A DNA stretch of 64,000 nucleotides from Cytophagales bacterium (GTDB lineage: Bacteria > Bacteroidota > Bacteroidia > Cytophagales > Cyclobacteriaceae), in NCBI GenBank assembly GCA_020402945.1, contig JADBYQ010000011.1, positions 62,001-126,000 on the forward strand. The letters are read 5' to 3'. Shown here one piece after another: positions 52,127 through 62,062 of the stretch. Numbering within the stretch: position 1 is the stretch's first letter; each line of letters starts with the position of its first letter. The position numbers and the translations under genes are program-made. The notes below the pieces were generated by a model that was given only the letters and a program-made list of their open reading frames with translations, made no database searches and had not been told where the DNA came from.

Positions 52127-54598
52127 ATGACTAGACTACTCCTACTTCTATTAGTTTTATTTTCGACCAACCTTTTCGCCCAAAAGAAAAAGCAGGAACT
52201 GTTACTGGCATCTTCAACCCCAACACCTTCTGCAATAGAAGGCAAAGTTAGTGGTATGAAGAAGTACCCGGGCTTCTTTGATTTTTACTATGACGAGAAG
52301 CAAGACAAGATTTTCTTGGTGATCGATAAATGGGATGCGGAGTTTATTTATGTGGAATCTGTTACCGCTGGCGTAGGGTCTAATGATATTGGGATTGATC
52401 GCAATCAATTAGGAGGCGAGCGTATTGTAAAGTTTGAGCGTAAAGGTCCCAAGGTTTTAATGACGCAGCCCAATTATTTTTATCGCGCGATTAGCACCAA
52501 TGCAGCCGAACGTAAAGCAGTAACGGAGTCATTTGCACAATCGGTATTGTGGGGGTTTAAAGTCGAAGTGGAAGAGGGAGGAAAAGTATTGGTAGATGCG
52601 ACCGACTTTTTATTGCAAGATGCGCATGATGTAATTGGCACATTGAAGGAAACCAAGCAAGGATCGTATTCTTTAGATAAATCCCGCTCCGCTTTTTATT
52701 TGCCACGCACAAAAAATTTCCCACAAAATTCTGAATTTGAAGTTACGCTTACGTTCACCGGGCAACCAACAGGCGGATATATTAGAAGTGTTACACCCAC
52801 CTCTTCAATCGTAACGGTACGGGAGCATCATTCATTTGTACAATTACCGGACGGCAACTTTAAGATGAGGAAGTTTGATCCGCGTGCAGGCTATTATTCT
52901 ACTTCTTTTTATGATTATGCTACTCCCATCAGCGAACCGTTGGAAAAGAGATTCATTACCCGGCATCGCTTAATAAAGAAAGATCCCACGGCAGCACTTA
53001 GTGAGCCAGTTAAGCCCATCATTTATTATATGGATCCAGGTGCACCTGAACCTATTCGTTCAGCTTTAATTGATGGCGCTCGTTGGTGGAATCAAGCCTA
53101 TGAAGCGGCTGGCTATAAAGATGCTTTTCGAGTCGAACTTTTACCCGAGGATGCTGACCCGATGGATGTGCGCTACAACATGATCAACTGGGTACATCGC
53201 TCCACGCGGGGCTGGTCGTATGGCGGAGGGGTGACAGACCCGCGAACGGGAGAAATCATCAAGGGGCATGTCGTATTAGGTTCGCTCCGTGTGCGACAAG
53301 ATTATTTGATTGCAGAAGGACTGCTTGCTCCGTATGAAGAAGGCAAGCCGGTTATAAAAGAAATGGAACAAATGGCTTTGGCTCGGTTGAGGCAATTGGC
53401 GGCCCATGAAGTAGGACACACTTTGGGATTAGCTCACGCTTATTCTTCTAGTGCCGAAAATTTATCTTCAGTGATGGATTATCCTCACCCTGTCGCAAAA
53501 TTGAATAACGGCAAAATTGATTTGAGTGAGGCTTACGATACAAAAATTGGTGCGTTCGATAAAGTATCAATTACATTTGGGTATCAGGATTTTCCACAGG
53601 GAACGGATGAAGAAAAGGCACTGGATGCAATTATTCAGAATTCGTTGAAGGCCGGCCTTACATTTTTATCCGATCAAGATGCTCGCCCTGTTGGCGGAGC
53701 GCATCCCTACACGCACTTATGGGACAACGGCAAAGATCCGGTCGATGAATTGAATAGAGTGATGGAAGTCAGAGCAGTGGCTTTGAAAAACTTTGGAGAG
53801 AAGAATATAAAAATGGGCGCACCAATGGCAACACTGGAAGAAGTGCTGGTACCCTTGTATTTTGCCCATCGCTATCAGGCAGAGGCTGCTGTCAAAATGA
53901 TAGGCGGATTAAATTATCGGTATGCGTTACGAGGAGACGGACAACCGGTTACGGAATTGCTTTCTCCTCAGCAAGAAGCAAAAGCGTTGGATGCGCTTAT
54001 TAAAACCGTTGACCCCGCTGCGTTAACTTTACCTGAAAGTCTATTAAAAATAATTCCTCCTCGGCCCATTGGATATAGCCGCCATCGCGAGTTGATAAAG
54101 ATTAAAACAGAATTAACATTTGACCCGATATCGGCTGCGGAAAGTGCCGCTGATCTTACGTTCAGTTTGATTCTTCACTCAGCAAGGGCAAACAGATTGA
54201 TAGAGCATCACGCTAGGGATCCTAAATTAGCCGGCTTGCCGACAGTGATCGATAGATTAGTAAGTGCAACTTTTAAGTCTGCCACCAAACCAGGACTAGA
54301 GGGGGTTATTCAGATGTCAACTAATCATGTTTTGTTCACCAACTTGGCAAAGCTGGCCCTGGCGAAAAATGCGTCAGCAGAGACAAAAGCAATTGTGTTA
54401 TTGAAACTCGAACAACTCAAAGGTTGGTTGCTAACCAAAACGGCCATCGATGAAGAATGGCGTGCGCACTATGCTTTTATAGGCCGTCAGATCAATTTTA
54501 TGCAGCAAAATCCAGAAGAGTTTAAGGGCGATGAACTTTTACCTGCACCGCCCGGCATGCCGATTGGCGATTCTGATTTGGAACACTGTGAGAATTAA
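52127..54598 (+). CDS. Zinc-dependent metalloprotease (DUF5117/DUF5118/DUF4953 type)
   Basis: Exported metallopeptidase of 823 aa. It has a signal peptide (LLLLLLVLFSTNLFAQ), DUF5118-like start, DUF5117 (about 60-250; FFDFYYDEKQDKIFLVIDKW), and the catalytic region with HEVGHTLGLAH (about 427-437), the extended HExxHxxGxxH zincin motif, plus SSVMDYPHP as Met-turn. ATG at 52127 gives the signal peptide; the frame starts earlier at 52058 without one. Substrates are unknown; the family is abundant in Bacteroidota. Confidence 0.92.
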   Translation: MTRLLLLLLVLFSTNLFAQKKKQELLLASSTPTPSAIEGKVSGMKKYPGFFDFYYDEKQDKIFLVIDKWDAEFIYVESVTAGVGSNDIGIDRNQLGGERIVKFERKGPKVLMTQPNYFYRAISTNAAERKAVTESFAQSVLWGFKVEVEEGGKVLVDATDFLLQDAHDVIGTLKETKQGSYSLDKSRSAFYLPRTKNFPQNSEFEVTLTFTGQPTGGYIRSVTPTSSIVTVREHHSFVQLPDGNFKMRKFDPRAGYYSTSFYDYATPISEPLEKRFITRHRLIKKDPTAALSEPVKPIIYYMDPGAPEPIRSALIDGARWWNQAYEAAGYKDAFRVELLPEDADPMDVRYNMINWVHRSTRGWSYGGGVTDPRTGEIIKGHVVLGSLRVRQDYLIAEGLLAPYEEGKPVIKEMEQMALARLRQLAAHEVGHTLGLAHAYSSSAENLSSVMDYPHPVAKLNNGKIDLSEAYDTKIGAFDKVSITFGYQDFPQGTDEEKALDAIIQNSLKAGLTFLSDQDARPVGGAHPYTHLWDNGKDPVDELNRVMEVRAVALKNFGEKNIKMGAPMATLEEVLVPLYFAHRYQAEAAVKMIGGLNYRYALRGDGQPVTELLSPQQEAKALDALIKTVDPAALTLPESLLKIIPPRPIGYSRHRELIKIKTELTFDPISAAESAADLTFSLILHSARANRLIEHHARDPKLAGLPTVIDRLVSATFKSATKPGLEGVIQMSTNHVLFTNLAKLALAKNASAETKAIVLLKLEQLKGWLLTKTAIDEEWRAHYAFIGRQINFMQQNPEEFKGDELLPAPPGMPIGDSDLEHCEN

Positions 54599-54706
54599 TT
54601 GGAATCTACTGAAAAGCTCTTGTATGTAAGGTTTGATGTGTTTTTCTAGCTTTTACAGTACCTGCAAAAGCTACATTTAAGATTGGATTTGAACCGTTTT
54701 GTACAA

Positions 54707-56605
54707 ATGAGCAGGTTTTGTTTACAGTTCTCTTTGCTAATTTTTTTTGCAAATACTGCCTTTTCGCAATCCCCTGCCAGCGACAGCCTATTGGGTAAAG
54801 CATTAGCAGCACCAATGGACACCACAAGAGTATTGTTACTTAATGATGTTGCCACCTCGCTTCGAGAGGCGGATAACAACCGGGCACTTCAATTTGCTGA
54901 ACAAGCAAGAGATTTAGCAACAAAACTGCAATACAAAAAAGGTTTGGCAAAGGTGCAAGCTAACATTGGATGGATGTATTACCGTCAGGGGAAGTATGCC
55001 AAATCTTTGAAAGTCTCATCGGAAGCGCTTCTGATGAATCAGGAAATTGGTGATGAAAAGGAAATTGCTAACTGCCTAAACAATATTGGGGCAGTAAACG
55101 TTGAACACAAGCTTTATGATGCAGCAATAGCAAATTATAAAAAAGCCTATCAACTAGGGGTCAAGCTTAACGTGACTGCAATCAAAAGTCGAAGTCTAAA
55201 CAATATCTCTTTTGCTTTTTTAAGAACTCGTCAGTTAGACTCCGCGCGGCACTACGCACTACGGGCTATTGATGAAAATGTTAACGATGACTTCAGGACG
55301 GCATTTTCAAAAAGAACGTTAGGTGATATTTTTTTTGAGGAAAGTAATTACAAAGCAGCTTTAGAGAAATGGCAAAACTGCTTAAAGTCGTCAATCCAAT
55401 CAAACAACAATTATCTTATCTCTTCCACCCTTATTCGACTAGGTAAAATTCACCTGAAGCTGGGAAAAACGGAGCAAGCATTGGTTTACTTAAATCAATC
55501 TTTGCCAATATCAAAGATGAATAACTATACACGAGAATTAGAAGATGCGTTTAATTTATTGGCAGAGATTTATGTAATCAAAAGCGATTTCAAAAAGGCT
55601 TATCAATTCAAAAATCAATATCTCGCATTACATGATTCGTTGAGCGAGCAGCGAAATGGTGAACAAATGGCTATTGCTCAAGCTCAATTTGAATCTGATA
55701 TAAAAAATTCGCAAATAGAATTATTGACCAAAGATGCATTACTCAAAGAGAATGAACTAAGATTACAACGGACATTAAAGTATGTAGGGATAGGGGGCAT
55801 GCTTCTATTGTCCGCTCTGGTGCTGATGTTAATGAGAACAAATAGAAGGAGCCATTCCATCAATAAAATATTGGCCGAGAAGAATATCTTTATCAATGAA
55901 CAAACGCAGCAGTTGGAGGCATTAAATTCCACAAAGGACAAACTCTTTTCGATCATTGGCCATGATCTACGCAGCCCGTTGAATAGCCTAAGGGGCATGA
56001 TGGATTTGTTGAACAAGTCTATTTTAACGCAAGACGAATTTGTTGCATTCTCAAAAAAAATCAAAACGAACGTAGACTACGTTTATGCTGACCTCGACAA
56101 TCTGTTGAGTTGGGCGCAATCACAGCAAAAGGGATTAAAGTCTGCCGTTGAGGAGCTTGGCTTGTATGATGTGATTATTGAGAAAGTTCAACTTTTGACT
56201 GAGAGTAGTTCGGTCAAAGCCATAACCATTAACGTGGAGGTTGGTCAAGACTTGCGGGTGCGAGCCGATAAAAATCAACTTGGATTGATAGTCAGAAACC
56301 TCGTCAGTAATGCAATCAAGTTTAGTAACGAGGGCGGTGTGGTTATCATCCGAGCTATAAAGAAGAAGGATCAAGTTGAAATTTCTGTCACTGATAAAGG
56401 TGTAGGAATTGATGTAGCTGATACAGAAAAACTTTTTCGGGCGGGAGTTAATTTTTCAAAGCCGGGTACCAAAAACGAAAAAGGAATTGGCCTGGGGCTC
56501 TTGCTGGTCAAAGAATTCGTTGAACTTAATAATGGAACGATTCACGTAACAAGTAAATTGGGCGCGGGCTCAACTTTTACTTTTTCTCTACCGGCCAAGG
56601 TTTAG
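54707..56605 (+). CDS. TPR-containing sensor histidine kinase
   Basis: A membrane-bound kinase of 632 aa: signal peptide (ending NTAFSQ), about six tetratricopeptide repeats in the periplasm (50-310), one transmembrane helix (about 358-378, VGIGGMLLLSALVLMLM), a coiled coil, HisKA with His419 in SIIGHDLRSP, and HATPase_c (N box NLVSNAIKF, G1 DKGVGID, G2 GIGLGLLLVKEFV). No receiver is adjacent, so the partner is elsewhere. ATG at 54707 is preferred over the upstream TTG at 54683. Confidence 0.92.
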   Translation: MSRFCLQFSLLIFFANTAFSQSPASDSLLGKALAAPMDTTRVLLLNDVATSLREADNNRALQFAEQARDLATKLQYKKGLAKVQANIGWMYYRQGKYAKSLKVSSEALLMNQEIGDEKEIANCLNNIGAVNVEHKLYDAAIANYKKAYQLGVKLNVTAIKSRSLNNISFAFLRTRQLDSARHYALRAIDENVNDDFRTAFSKRTLGDIFFEESNYKAALEKWQNCLKSSIQSNNNYLISSTLIRLGKIHLKLGKTEQALVYLNQSLPISKMNNYTRELEDAFNLLAEIYVIKSDFKKAYQFKNQYLALHDSLSEQRNGEQMAIAQAQFESDIKNSQIELLTKDALLKENELRLQRTLKYVGIGGMLLLSALVLMLMRTNRRSHSINKILAEKNIFINEQTQQLEALNSTKDKLFSIIGHDLRSPLNSLRGMMDLLNKSILTQDEFVAFSKKIKTNVDYVYADLDNLLSWAQSQQKGLKSAVEELGLYDVIIEKVQLLTESSSVKAITINVEVGQDLRVRADKNQLGLIVRNLVSNAIKFSNEGGVVIIRAIKKKDQVEISVTDKGVGIDVADTEKLFRAGVNFSKPGTKNEKGIGLGLLLVKEFVELNNGTIHVTSKLGAGSTFTFSLPAKV

Positions 56606-56700
56606 AGTTTGTGCCCACTTGGCCATCATAAAAACCACTCCTGTAAGGCCGCCCGAAACTTAGTCAAAACTTCTTACCTTTTCGGCTCAAGTTTAATTTT

Positions 56701-58452
56701 ATGGTCGAAAGAAGATTTATTCAACGAATTACAGGGGGAGTTTTGGCACTGCTGGTTTGTAGCTTCTCACTTTTTGCACAAGACGAAAAGGAGCTCAAGC
56801 CTGTAACCCGAACCTATGCCATTACAAATGTTAATGTCGTGCCGACTCCCGGAAAAAAAATAGATATGGCCACCATATTGATCAAAGATGGTTTGATCAC
56901 AGCAGTAGGCAAAGGGATCGCTATCCCTGCCGATGCAATAGTCATCAAGGCAGATTCGATGTATGTGTATGCAGGGTTTATTGATGGCCTGTCGAGAGTA
57001 GGTGTTACAAAGCCCAAAGAAGAAATTAGCCGTGAGCGTGTCAAAGATCCAGGGAATCCTGCTCCCGAAAGAGCAGGTATCACTCCTCAAAATGATGTTC
57101 GTGGTTCGTTAAATGCTTCCGATAAATCAATCGAAGATCTTCGAAACATTGGATTTACGGTGGCACAGGTTGTTCCATATGGAAACCTATTACCTGGACA
57201 GGGCAGCATCGTTCTATTGAGCGGTAAGTCGGCAGATCAAATGGTATTGGTCAGTAATTCTTCGTTGTATTCTGAGTTGTCAGGTGCCAACGGTGTATAT
57301 CCAAATACAACAATGGCCGTAATCGCCAAGTGGAGGGAATTGTATCGGCAGGCTTCTCAAGCAAAATCGTATCAGAGTTTGTATGCATCTAATAGGGTTG
57401 GGTTAGAAAGACCGGGTAGTGATCGCGTGTTGGAAGCTTTTTATCCCGTGATCGATCAAAGAATTCCAGTGTTATTCAAATCGGAAAAAATGTTAGATGC
57501 ACATCGGATATTGACATTGAAATCTGATTTAGGTTTTTCTTTGGTGATGGCCGATGTAAAAGAGGGCTGGCCAGTGCTAAGCAAGATCAAAGTTTCTGGC
57601 GCCAAGGTTTTCTTATCACTTGATTTGCCCGAAGAAGCAAAAAAAGATGATAAGAAGAGTGGAGGCAAATCAGATAAAAAGGCAGACTCTACCAAAGCCA
57701 AAGAAGTAGCTAAGCCTAAGACAGCAGCAGATCTTGAGAGAGATGCGTTGGAAAAAAGAAAATCTGAAGCAATTGCTAATTATACAACTCAGGCAAGTGT
57801 CTTTAATAAAGCGGGTGTTTCGTTTGGCTTTTCGTCATTGAGCGCCAAGCCAAAAGACATTCCTGCCAATCTTCGAAGAATGATTGCGGCAGGTTTATCG
57901 GAAGATGCGGCCTTAGCTGCGTTGACCACGACACCGGCACAATTGCTCGGTTTGTCTGATCGAATGGGAACCGTGGAAAATGGTAAAATGGCTAACCTCG
58001 TTATTTCAGATAAATCGTATTTCAATGAGAAAGCGAAAGTGCGCTACGTTTTTGTTGATGGTGTGATGTACAAACTAGAAGTGAAAGAGGAAAACCTGCA
58101 TGCCGGACAGGCAGGGAAAGCTGACCCCAATGCAAAAGTAGAGATAGAGGGAAGCTGGTCTACTGTTACTCAAACTCCACAAGGCAGCAACGATGGAAAA
58201 GTGACGTTTAAAAAGGACGGAAGCGGGTACAAGGGAACTATTTCCGGGGGTAGAATGCCTGCCCCGGCAGATTTGACTTCCGTCACCTTGGAAGGAAATA
58301 AGTTGTCTTACTCTTACTCACTTAGTTTTGGTGGCAATTCGATTAAGGTAGACGTGGAGGCAACGGTAGAAGGCGATTCATTCAAAGGGAATGCAAGCAT
58401 TGGACTTCGTGGAAGTTTCTCCATTGAAGGAACAAAAAATCCTAAAAACTAA
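56701..58452 (+). CDS. Amidohydrolase-family paralogue 1, metal site lost
   Basis: A 583-aa exported protein (signal ending SFSLFAQ) of the metal-dependent amidohydrolase superfamily. The N-terminal sandwich (AITNVNVVPTPG ... GLITAVG) leads to the point where active members have GxIDxHxH, but here it reads AGFIDGLSRVG, so both histidines are missing. A Lys-rich insert (about 308-345) and a C-terminal lipocalin-like domain (WSTVTQTPQGSNDGKVTFKKD) follow. It probably lacks hydrolase activity. A 21-bp palindromic element lies in its coding sequence. It is first of three tandem paralogues. Confidence 0.82.
   Translation: MVERRFIQRITGGVLALLVCSFSLFAQDEKELKPVTRTYAITNVNVVPTPGKKIDMATILIKDGLITAVGKGIAIPADAIVIKADSMYVYAGFIDGLSRVGVTKPKEEISRERVKDPGNPAPERAGITPQNDVRGSLNASDKSIEDLRNIGFTVAQVVPYGNLLPGQGSIVLLSGKSADQMVLVSNSSLYSELSGANGVYPNTTMAVIAKWRELYRQASQAKSYQSLYASNRVGLERPGSDRVLEAFYPVIDQRIPVLFKSEKMLDAHRILTLKSDLGFSLVMADVKEGWPVLSKIKVSGAKVFLSLDLPEEAKKDDKKSGGKSDKKADSTKAKEVAKPKTAADLERDALEKRKSEAIANYTTQASVFNKAGVSFGFSSLSAKPKDIPANLRRMIAAGLSEDAALAALTTTPAQLLGLSDRMGTVENGKMANLVISDKSYFNEKAKVRYVFVDGVMYKLEVKEENLHAGQAGKADPNAKVEIEGSWSTVTQTPQGSNDGKVTFKKDGSGYKGTISGGRMPAPADLTSVTLEGNKLSYSYSLSFGGNSIKVDVEATVEGDSFKGNASIGLRGSFSIEGTKNPKN
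58095..58115. repeat. 21-bp CCTG..CAGG palindrome inside amidohydrolase 1
   Basis: The imperfect palindrome CCTGCATGCCG + GACAGGCAGG encodes the peptide LHAGQAG at the junction between the hydrolase and the C-terminal domain. It resembles the element at 37650-37670 in the infC leader. Confidence 0.55.
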
Positions 58453-58469
58453 GACTTAAAAAAATTGAT

Positions 58470-59852
58470 ATGAAGAAATTATTCGTACTGCTCTTTTCAA
58501 GTTTTATTCTGCTTGGCGCAATGGCTCAAGTGGATAAAGGAAATTTGTTGATTAAAAATGGAACGGTCATCACCATCACTAAAGGCAATTTAGAACAAAC
58601 CGATGTGCTGATTAAAGATGGAAAGATTGCCCAGATAGGAAAAAATATAACTGCTCCGGCAGGCATCAAAACAGTAGATGCGTCCGGCCATTTTGTAATG
58701 CCCGGGATTATAGATGCACACTCGCACATTGCTTTGGATGGAATCAATGAAGGCACAAATCCTATCACTCCTGAGGTAAATGAAAGTGACGTTATCAATC
58801 CATTCCAAATAGGAATCTATCGTGCGTTAGGCGGAGGAATCACAACAGTGCACGCCATGCACGGATCAGCCAACGCGATTGGTGGCCAATGTGAGACGAT
58901 CAAGTTACGTTATGGCACGTTCGATCCCGAAGTATTGAAAATGGACGGAGCACCTCGCACCATAAAATTTGCGCTAGGTGAAAACCCTACTCGTAGTCAT
59001 GGAGAAGGGAGTGGCATTGTGCCCCGCACGCGAATGGGGGTGGAGTTTGTGATACGTCAGGCTTTTACTGAAGCAAAGGAATATTCCGAGAAATGGAACC
59101 AATACAACAAAGCTAAATTAGTAAAGGGCTTTCGGGGAGCACCTCCAACTTATAGCTACAGACATGAAGTGTTGTCTGATATTCTGAACGATAAAATAAT
59201 CGTTCATTGCCACAGCTACCGTGCAGATGAGATTTATATGATGTTAAAAGTGTGCAAAGACTTTGGTATTAAACGCATTGTATTTCAACACGTAAATGAA
59301 GGATTCAAAGTGGCGCCCGAGTTGGCTGCACAAGGAGCGATGGCTTCTGTATTCTCTGACTGGTGGGCTTATAAATTTGAAGTGTATTATTCTACGGCCT
59401 ACAATGCAGCGATACTTGCAAAAAACGGGGTAGTTACCTCTATCAATTCAGACGATGGAGAAATGATGCGCCACTTGTATCATGAAGCGGGTAAAACGCA
59501 AAAGTATGGTGGATTGAGCGATGAAGAAGCGTTGGCACTAATCACTATCAACCCTGCTAAACAATTGGGTATAGAAAACAGAGTTGGCTCTTTGGAGGTA
59601 GGAAAAGAAGCTGATATAGCGATCTTTAAGAATCACCCCTTGTCGATATATGGCGTGCCAATGTTTACGATTGTAGATGGTATCATACGCTTTGATCGCG
59701 AGAAAGACCCCGATGACATGAGGCTAATGGTAGATCCCAAACAAGCCATTGAAACGGCTACTTTCAGAGACAAACTTTCCGATCAAGATCATTGCATGGA
59801 AGGTGCAGAGTTTATTTTGGATTCAGAATTATTTAATGCCAACAAGAAATAA
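58470..59852 (+). CDS. Amidohydrolase-family paralogue 2, metal site intact
   Basis: A 460-aa exported hydrolase (signal ending LLGAMAQ). The metal-binding His84-x-His86 in PGIIDAHSHI is present, with further ligand candidates in IIVHCHSYRADE, VFQHVNEGF and INSDDGEMMRHLYHE. The usual lysine is not obvious. The substrate is unknown; it may be a peptide- or imidazolone-type cyclic amide. It follows paralogue 1 by 17 nt and precedes paralogue 3 by 1 nt. Confidence 0.88.
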   Translation: MKKLFVLLFSSFILLGAMAQVDKGNLLIKNGTVITITKGNLEQTDVLIKDGKIAQIGKNITAPAGIKTVDASGHFVMPGIIDAHSHIALDGINEGTNPITPEVNESDVINPFQIGIYRALGGGITTVHAMHGSANAIGGQCETIKLRYGTFDPEVLKMDGAPRTIKFALGENPTRSHGEGSGIVPRTRMGVEFVIRQAFTEAKEYSEKWNQYNKAKLVKGFRGAPPTYSYRHEVLSDILNDKIIVHCHSYRADEIYMMLKVCKDFGIKRIVFQHVNEGFKVAPELAAQGAMASVFSDWWAYKFEVYYSTAYNAAILAKNGVVTSINSDDGEMMRHLYHEAGKTQKYGGLSDEEALALITINPAKQLGIENRVGSLEVGKEADIAIFKNHPLSIYGVPMFTIVDGIIRFDREKDPDDMRLMVDPKQAIETATFRDKLSDQDHCMEGAEFILDSELFNANKK

Positions 59853-59853
59853 G

Positions 59854-61158
59854 ATGAAAGGATTACAAACAATAATGGGTTTACTGACAGCCATCGTCTG
59901 TATAGTAGTGTTGCGCGTTGAGGCGCAAAGCCCAAAGGGAAAATATGGAAATGTGGCGTTGACCAACGCAACGATTGAAACCGTTACGAAAGGCACTATT
60001 CAAAATGGGACTGTGCTAATAACAGATGGAAAAATTACCGCAGTTGGCAGTAATGTGTCTATACCCACAGGAACAGAAGTTATTGACTGCAAGGGGCAAT
60101 TCATCTACCCTGGTATGATTGATGCGGGAACAAATCTTGGCATGAGCGAAATCAGTTCTGTCGCTCGGACCACCGACTTCAATGAAATTGGAGAAGTGAT
60201 TCCGCAGATGAAAGCGTTGACTGCAGTGAACCCAAATGCAAGCGCTATTCCTGTTACGAGGGTGAGCGGTGTAACTACAGCTCTGTCTATTCCCACTGGT
60301 GGGATGTTGTCAGGAACTGCCGCTTTGATCAATCTACATGGTTATACACCCGACCAAATGTTTGCCGGGTTTGAGGGTATTGTTTTGAATTTTCCAAACA
60401 CTGGGCGGAGAGGTTTTTTTGACCGAAGAACAGATGAAGAAATAAAGAAAGCATCAGACAAGGCGCTAGCAAGCCTGAACGATGTTTGGGAAAAAGCCAC
60501 TCAATATCAAAAGCTAGATTCTGCGACAAAAGGAAAAGCCGGTTACTATCCTGAGTTGCAAGCGTTGATTCCAGTTCTACGTGGAGAGCAAACATTGTTG
60601 GTGGAAGTAAATGCATCTAAAGATATTCAGGCTGCTTTGAAATGGTTGAAAGAAAAGAAAGTGAAGAAGTCAATTTTAACGGGCGTTGCTGAAGGTTGGA
60701 GAGTGGCTGAAGAAATTGCGAAGTCCGGCATTCCGGTTATAACGGGCGGAGTTTTGGAATTACCTACCCGTGATTATGATCGCTATGATAAAGCATATGC
60801 CAATCCTGGGTTACTAAAAAAGGCAGGTGTGAAGGTCGCTATCAAGTCTGAGAGCAACAACAACAACTACCGCAACTTACCCTACCATGCGGGCTTTGCT
60901 GTAGCGTATGGTATGAATAAAGATGATGCATTGAAAGCCATTACGATTATTCCGGCTGAATTACTTGGGGTCGCCAACAAATTGGGTTCAATAGAAGTGG
61001 GTAAGAGTGCCACGCTTTTCATTTGCAATGGCGACCCGTTTGAAACGAAGACTCAGGTTTCTCATGTATTTATTGAAGGGTGGAGTATGCCGATGGTAAG
61101 CCGCCAGACTGAATTATACAATGAATTCCTAAAGCGCGAGCCTGGGGTGAAGAAGTAA
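59854..61158 (+). CDS. Amidohydrolase-family paralogue 3, metal site lost
   Basis: A 434-aa exported protein (signal ending LRVEAQ). Where paralogue 2 has DAHSH, this one reads PGMIDAGTNLG, so both histidines are replaced (HxH to GTN). It keeps the sandwich domain and the typical end GSIEVGKSATLFICNGDPFE. ATG at 59854 is one base after the previous stop. It probably acts as a non-catalytic partner; this is inference. Confidence 0.82.
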   Translation: MKGLQTIMGLLTAIVCIVVLRVEAQSPKGKYGNVALTNATIETVTKGTIQNGTVLITDGKITAVGSNVSIPTGTEVIDCKGQFIYPGMIDAGTNLGMSEISSVARTTDFNEIGEVIPQMKALTAVNPNASAIPVTRVSGVTTALSIPTGGMLSGTAALINLHGYTPDQMFAGFEGIVLNFPNTGRRGFFDRRTDEEIKKASDKALASLNDVWEKATQYQKLDSATKGKAGYYPELQALIPVLRGEQTLLVEVNASKDIQAALKWLKEKKVKKSILTGVAEGWRVAEEIAKSGIPVITGGVLELPTRDYDRYDKAYANPGLLKKAGVKVAIKSESNNNNYRNLPYHAGFAVAYGMNKDDALKAITIIPAELLGVANKLGSIEVGKSATLFICNGDPFETKTQVSHVFIEGWSMPMVSRQTELYNEFLKREPGVKK

Positions 61159-61164
61159 ATTAGT

Positions 61165-61235
61165 TTAAAGTTGAAAGTTTGATGTGTCGCTCACTATGAG
61201 CTTTCAACTTTAAGCTTTGAATTTTCAACTTTTTC
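61165..61235. repeat. 7-bp-periodic tract with 13-bp inverted repeat
   Basis: TTAAAGTTGAAAG (61165-61177) pairs perfectly with CTTTCAACTTTAA (61201-61213), loop 23 nt. The right side continues as 7-mers CTTTCAA, CTTTAAG, CTTTGAA, TTTTCAA. It fills the gap between convergent genes and may act as a terminator. Confidence 0.75.
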
Positions 61236-62022
61236 TAAATTCTCTTTGTCTCATCGCTTCGTACACCACGACCGCAGCAGCATTTGAAACATTCATACTA
61301 TCAATTTTGCCCAGCATCGGGATGATTATGTTTGCTTTTGAATTTTTTACCCAAACATCTGATAAGCCAGTGGCTTCGGTTCCCATGACAATGGCGGAAG
61401 GTTGAGTGAAATCAGTTTGATGATAGAGCTTAGAGGCTTTCAGGTAGGTACAAAAAATAGAGATATTGTTTTTGTGTAGCCACTCAATGGTTTCTTCTGA
61501 AGAAGCTGCAGCGAGTTGATTGGTAAAAACACAACCTACACTGGATCGAATAACGTTTGGATTGTAAAAGTCAGTTTGCGGATCGCAGATGATTACAGCA
61601 TCTACAGCTGCAGCATCGGCCGTTCTTAAAACGGCACCTAAGTTACCGGGTTTTTCTACGCCTTCTAAAATGAGAATGAGAGGATTCTTACTTAATTGGA
61701 TACCATCCAGTTGATGTGTCTTTTGCTCTGCTACCGCCAAAATCCCACCAGTACTTTCTCGAATAGCAATTTTATCAAACACTTCCTTTGAAACGGGTAT
61801 GAGTAGTTTGTCTTCTAACGGAAGTTCAGCCAATTCTTTCTCGCTCACGATCTCATCGCAGAAAAAAAGATTGCCGATTTTATATCCGGCTTCCAAAGCC
61901 AATGCAATTTCTCTTTTACCTTCGATGATAAAGAGTTGCTGTTTTCTTCGCTCGCGTGGCTTTTCTAAGGCAAGCAGGCTCTTTACTTTCGGATTTTGGG
62001 TGCTGGTGATTTTGAAATGCAT
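61225..62022 (-). CDS. TrmH/SpoU-family RNA 2'-O-methyltransferase
   Basis: A 265-aa SAM-dependent ribose methyltransferase of the RlmB/TsnR type. The N-terminal L30e-like substrate domain (FKITSTQNPKVKSLLALEKPRERRKQQLFIIEGKRE in pieces) precedes the SPOUT knot with EGVEKPGNLGAVLRTADA, VMGTEATGLS and NVSNAAAVVVYEA. The target is probably rRNA; the exact nucleotide cannot be told. It is divergent from the methyltransferase at 62244. Confidence 0.88.
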   Translation of the reverse strand: MHFKITSTQNPKVKSLLALEKPRERRKQQLFIIEGKREIALALEAGYKIGNLFFCDEIVSEKELAELPLEDKLLIPVSKEVFDKIAIRESTGGILAVAEQKTHQLDGIQLSKNPLILILEGVEKPGNLGAVLRTADAAAVDAVIICDPQTDFYNPNVIRSSVGCVFTNQLAAASSEETIEWLHKNNISIFCTYLKASKLYHQTDFTQPSAIVMGTEATGLSDVWVKNSKANIIIPMLGKIDSMNVSNAAAVVVYEAMRQREFRKS

Positions 62023-62062
62023 GGTGATTCAAAATTAGACATTCAAATCGAAAGTGATGCAC

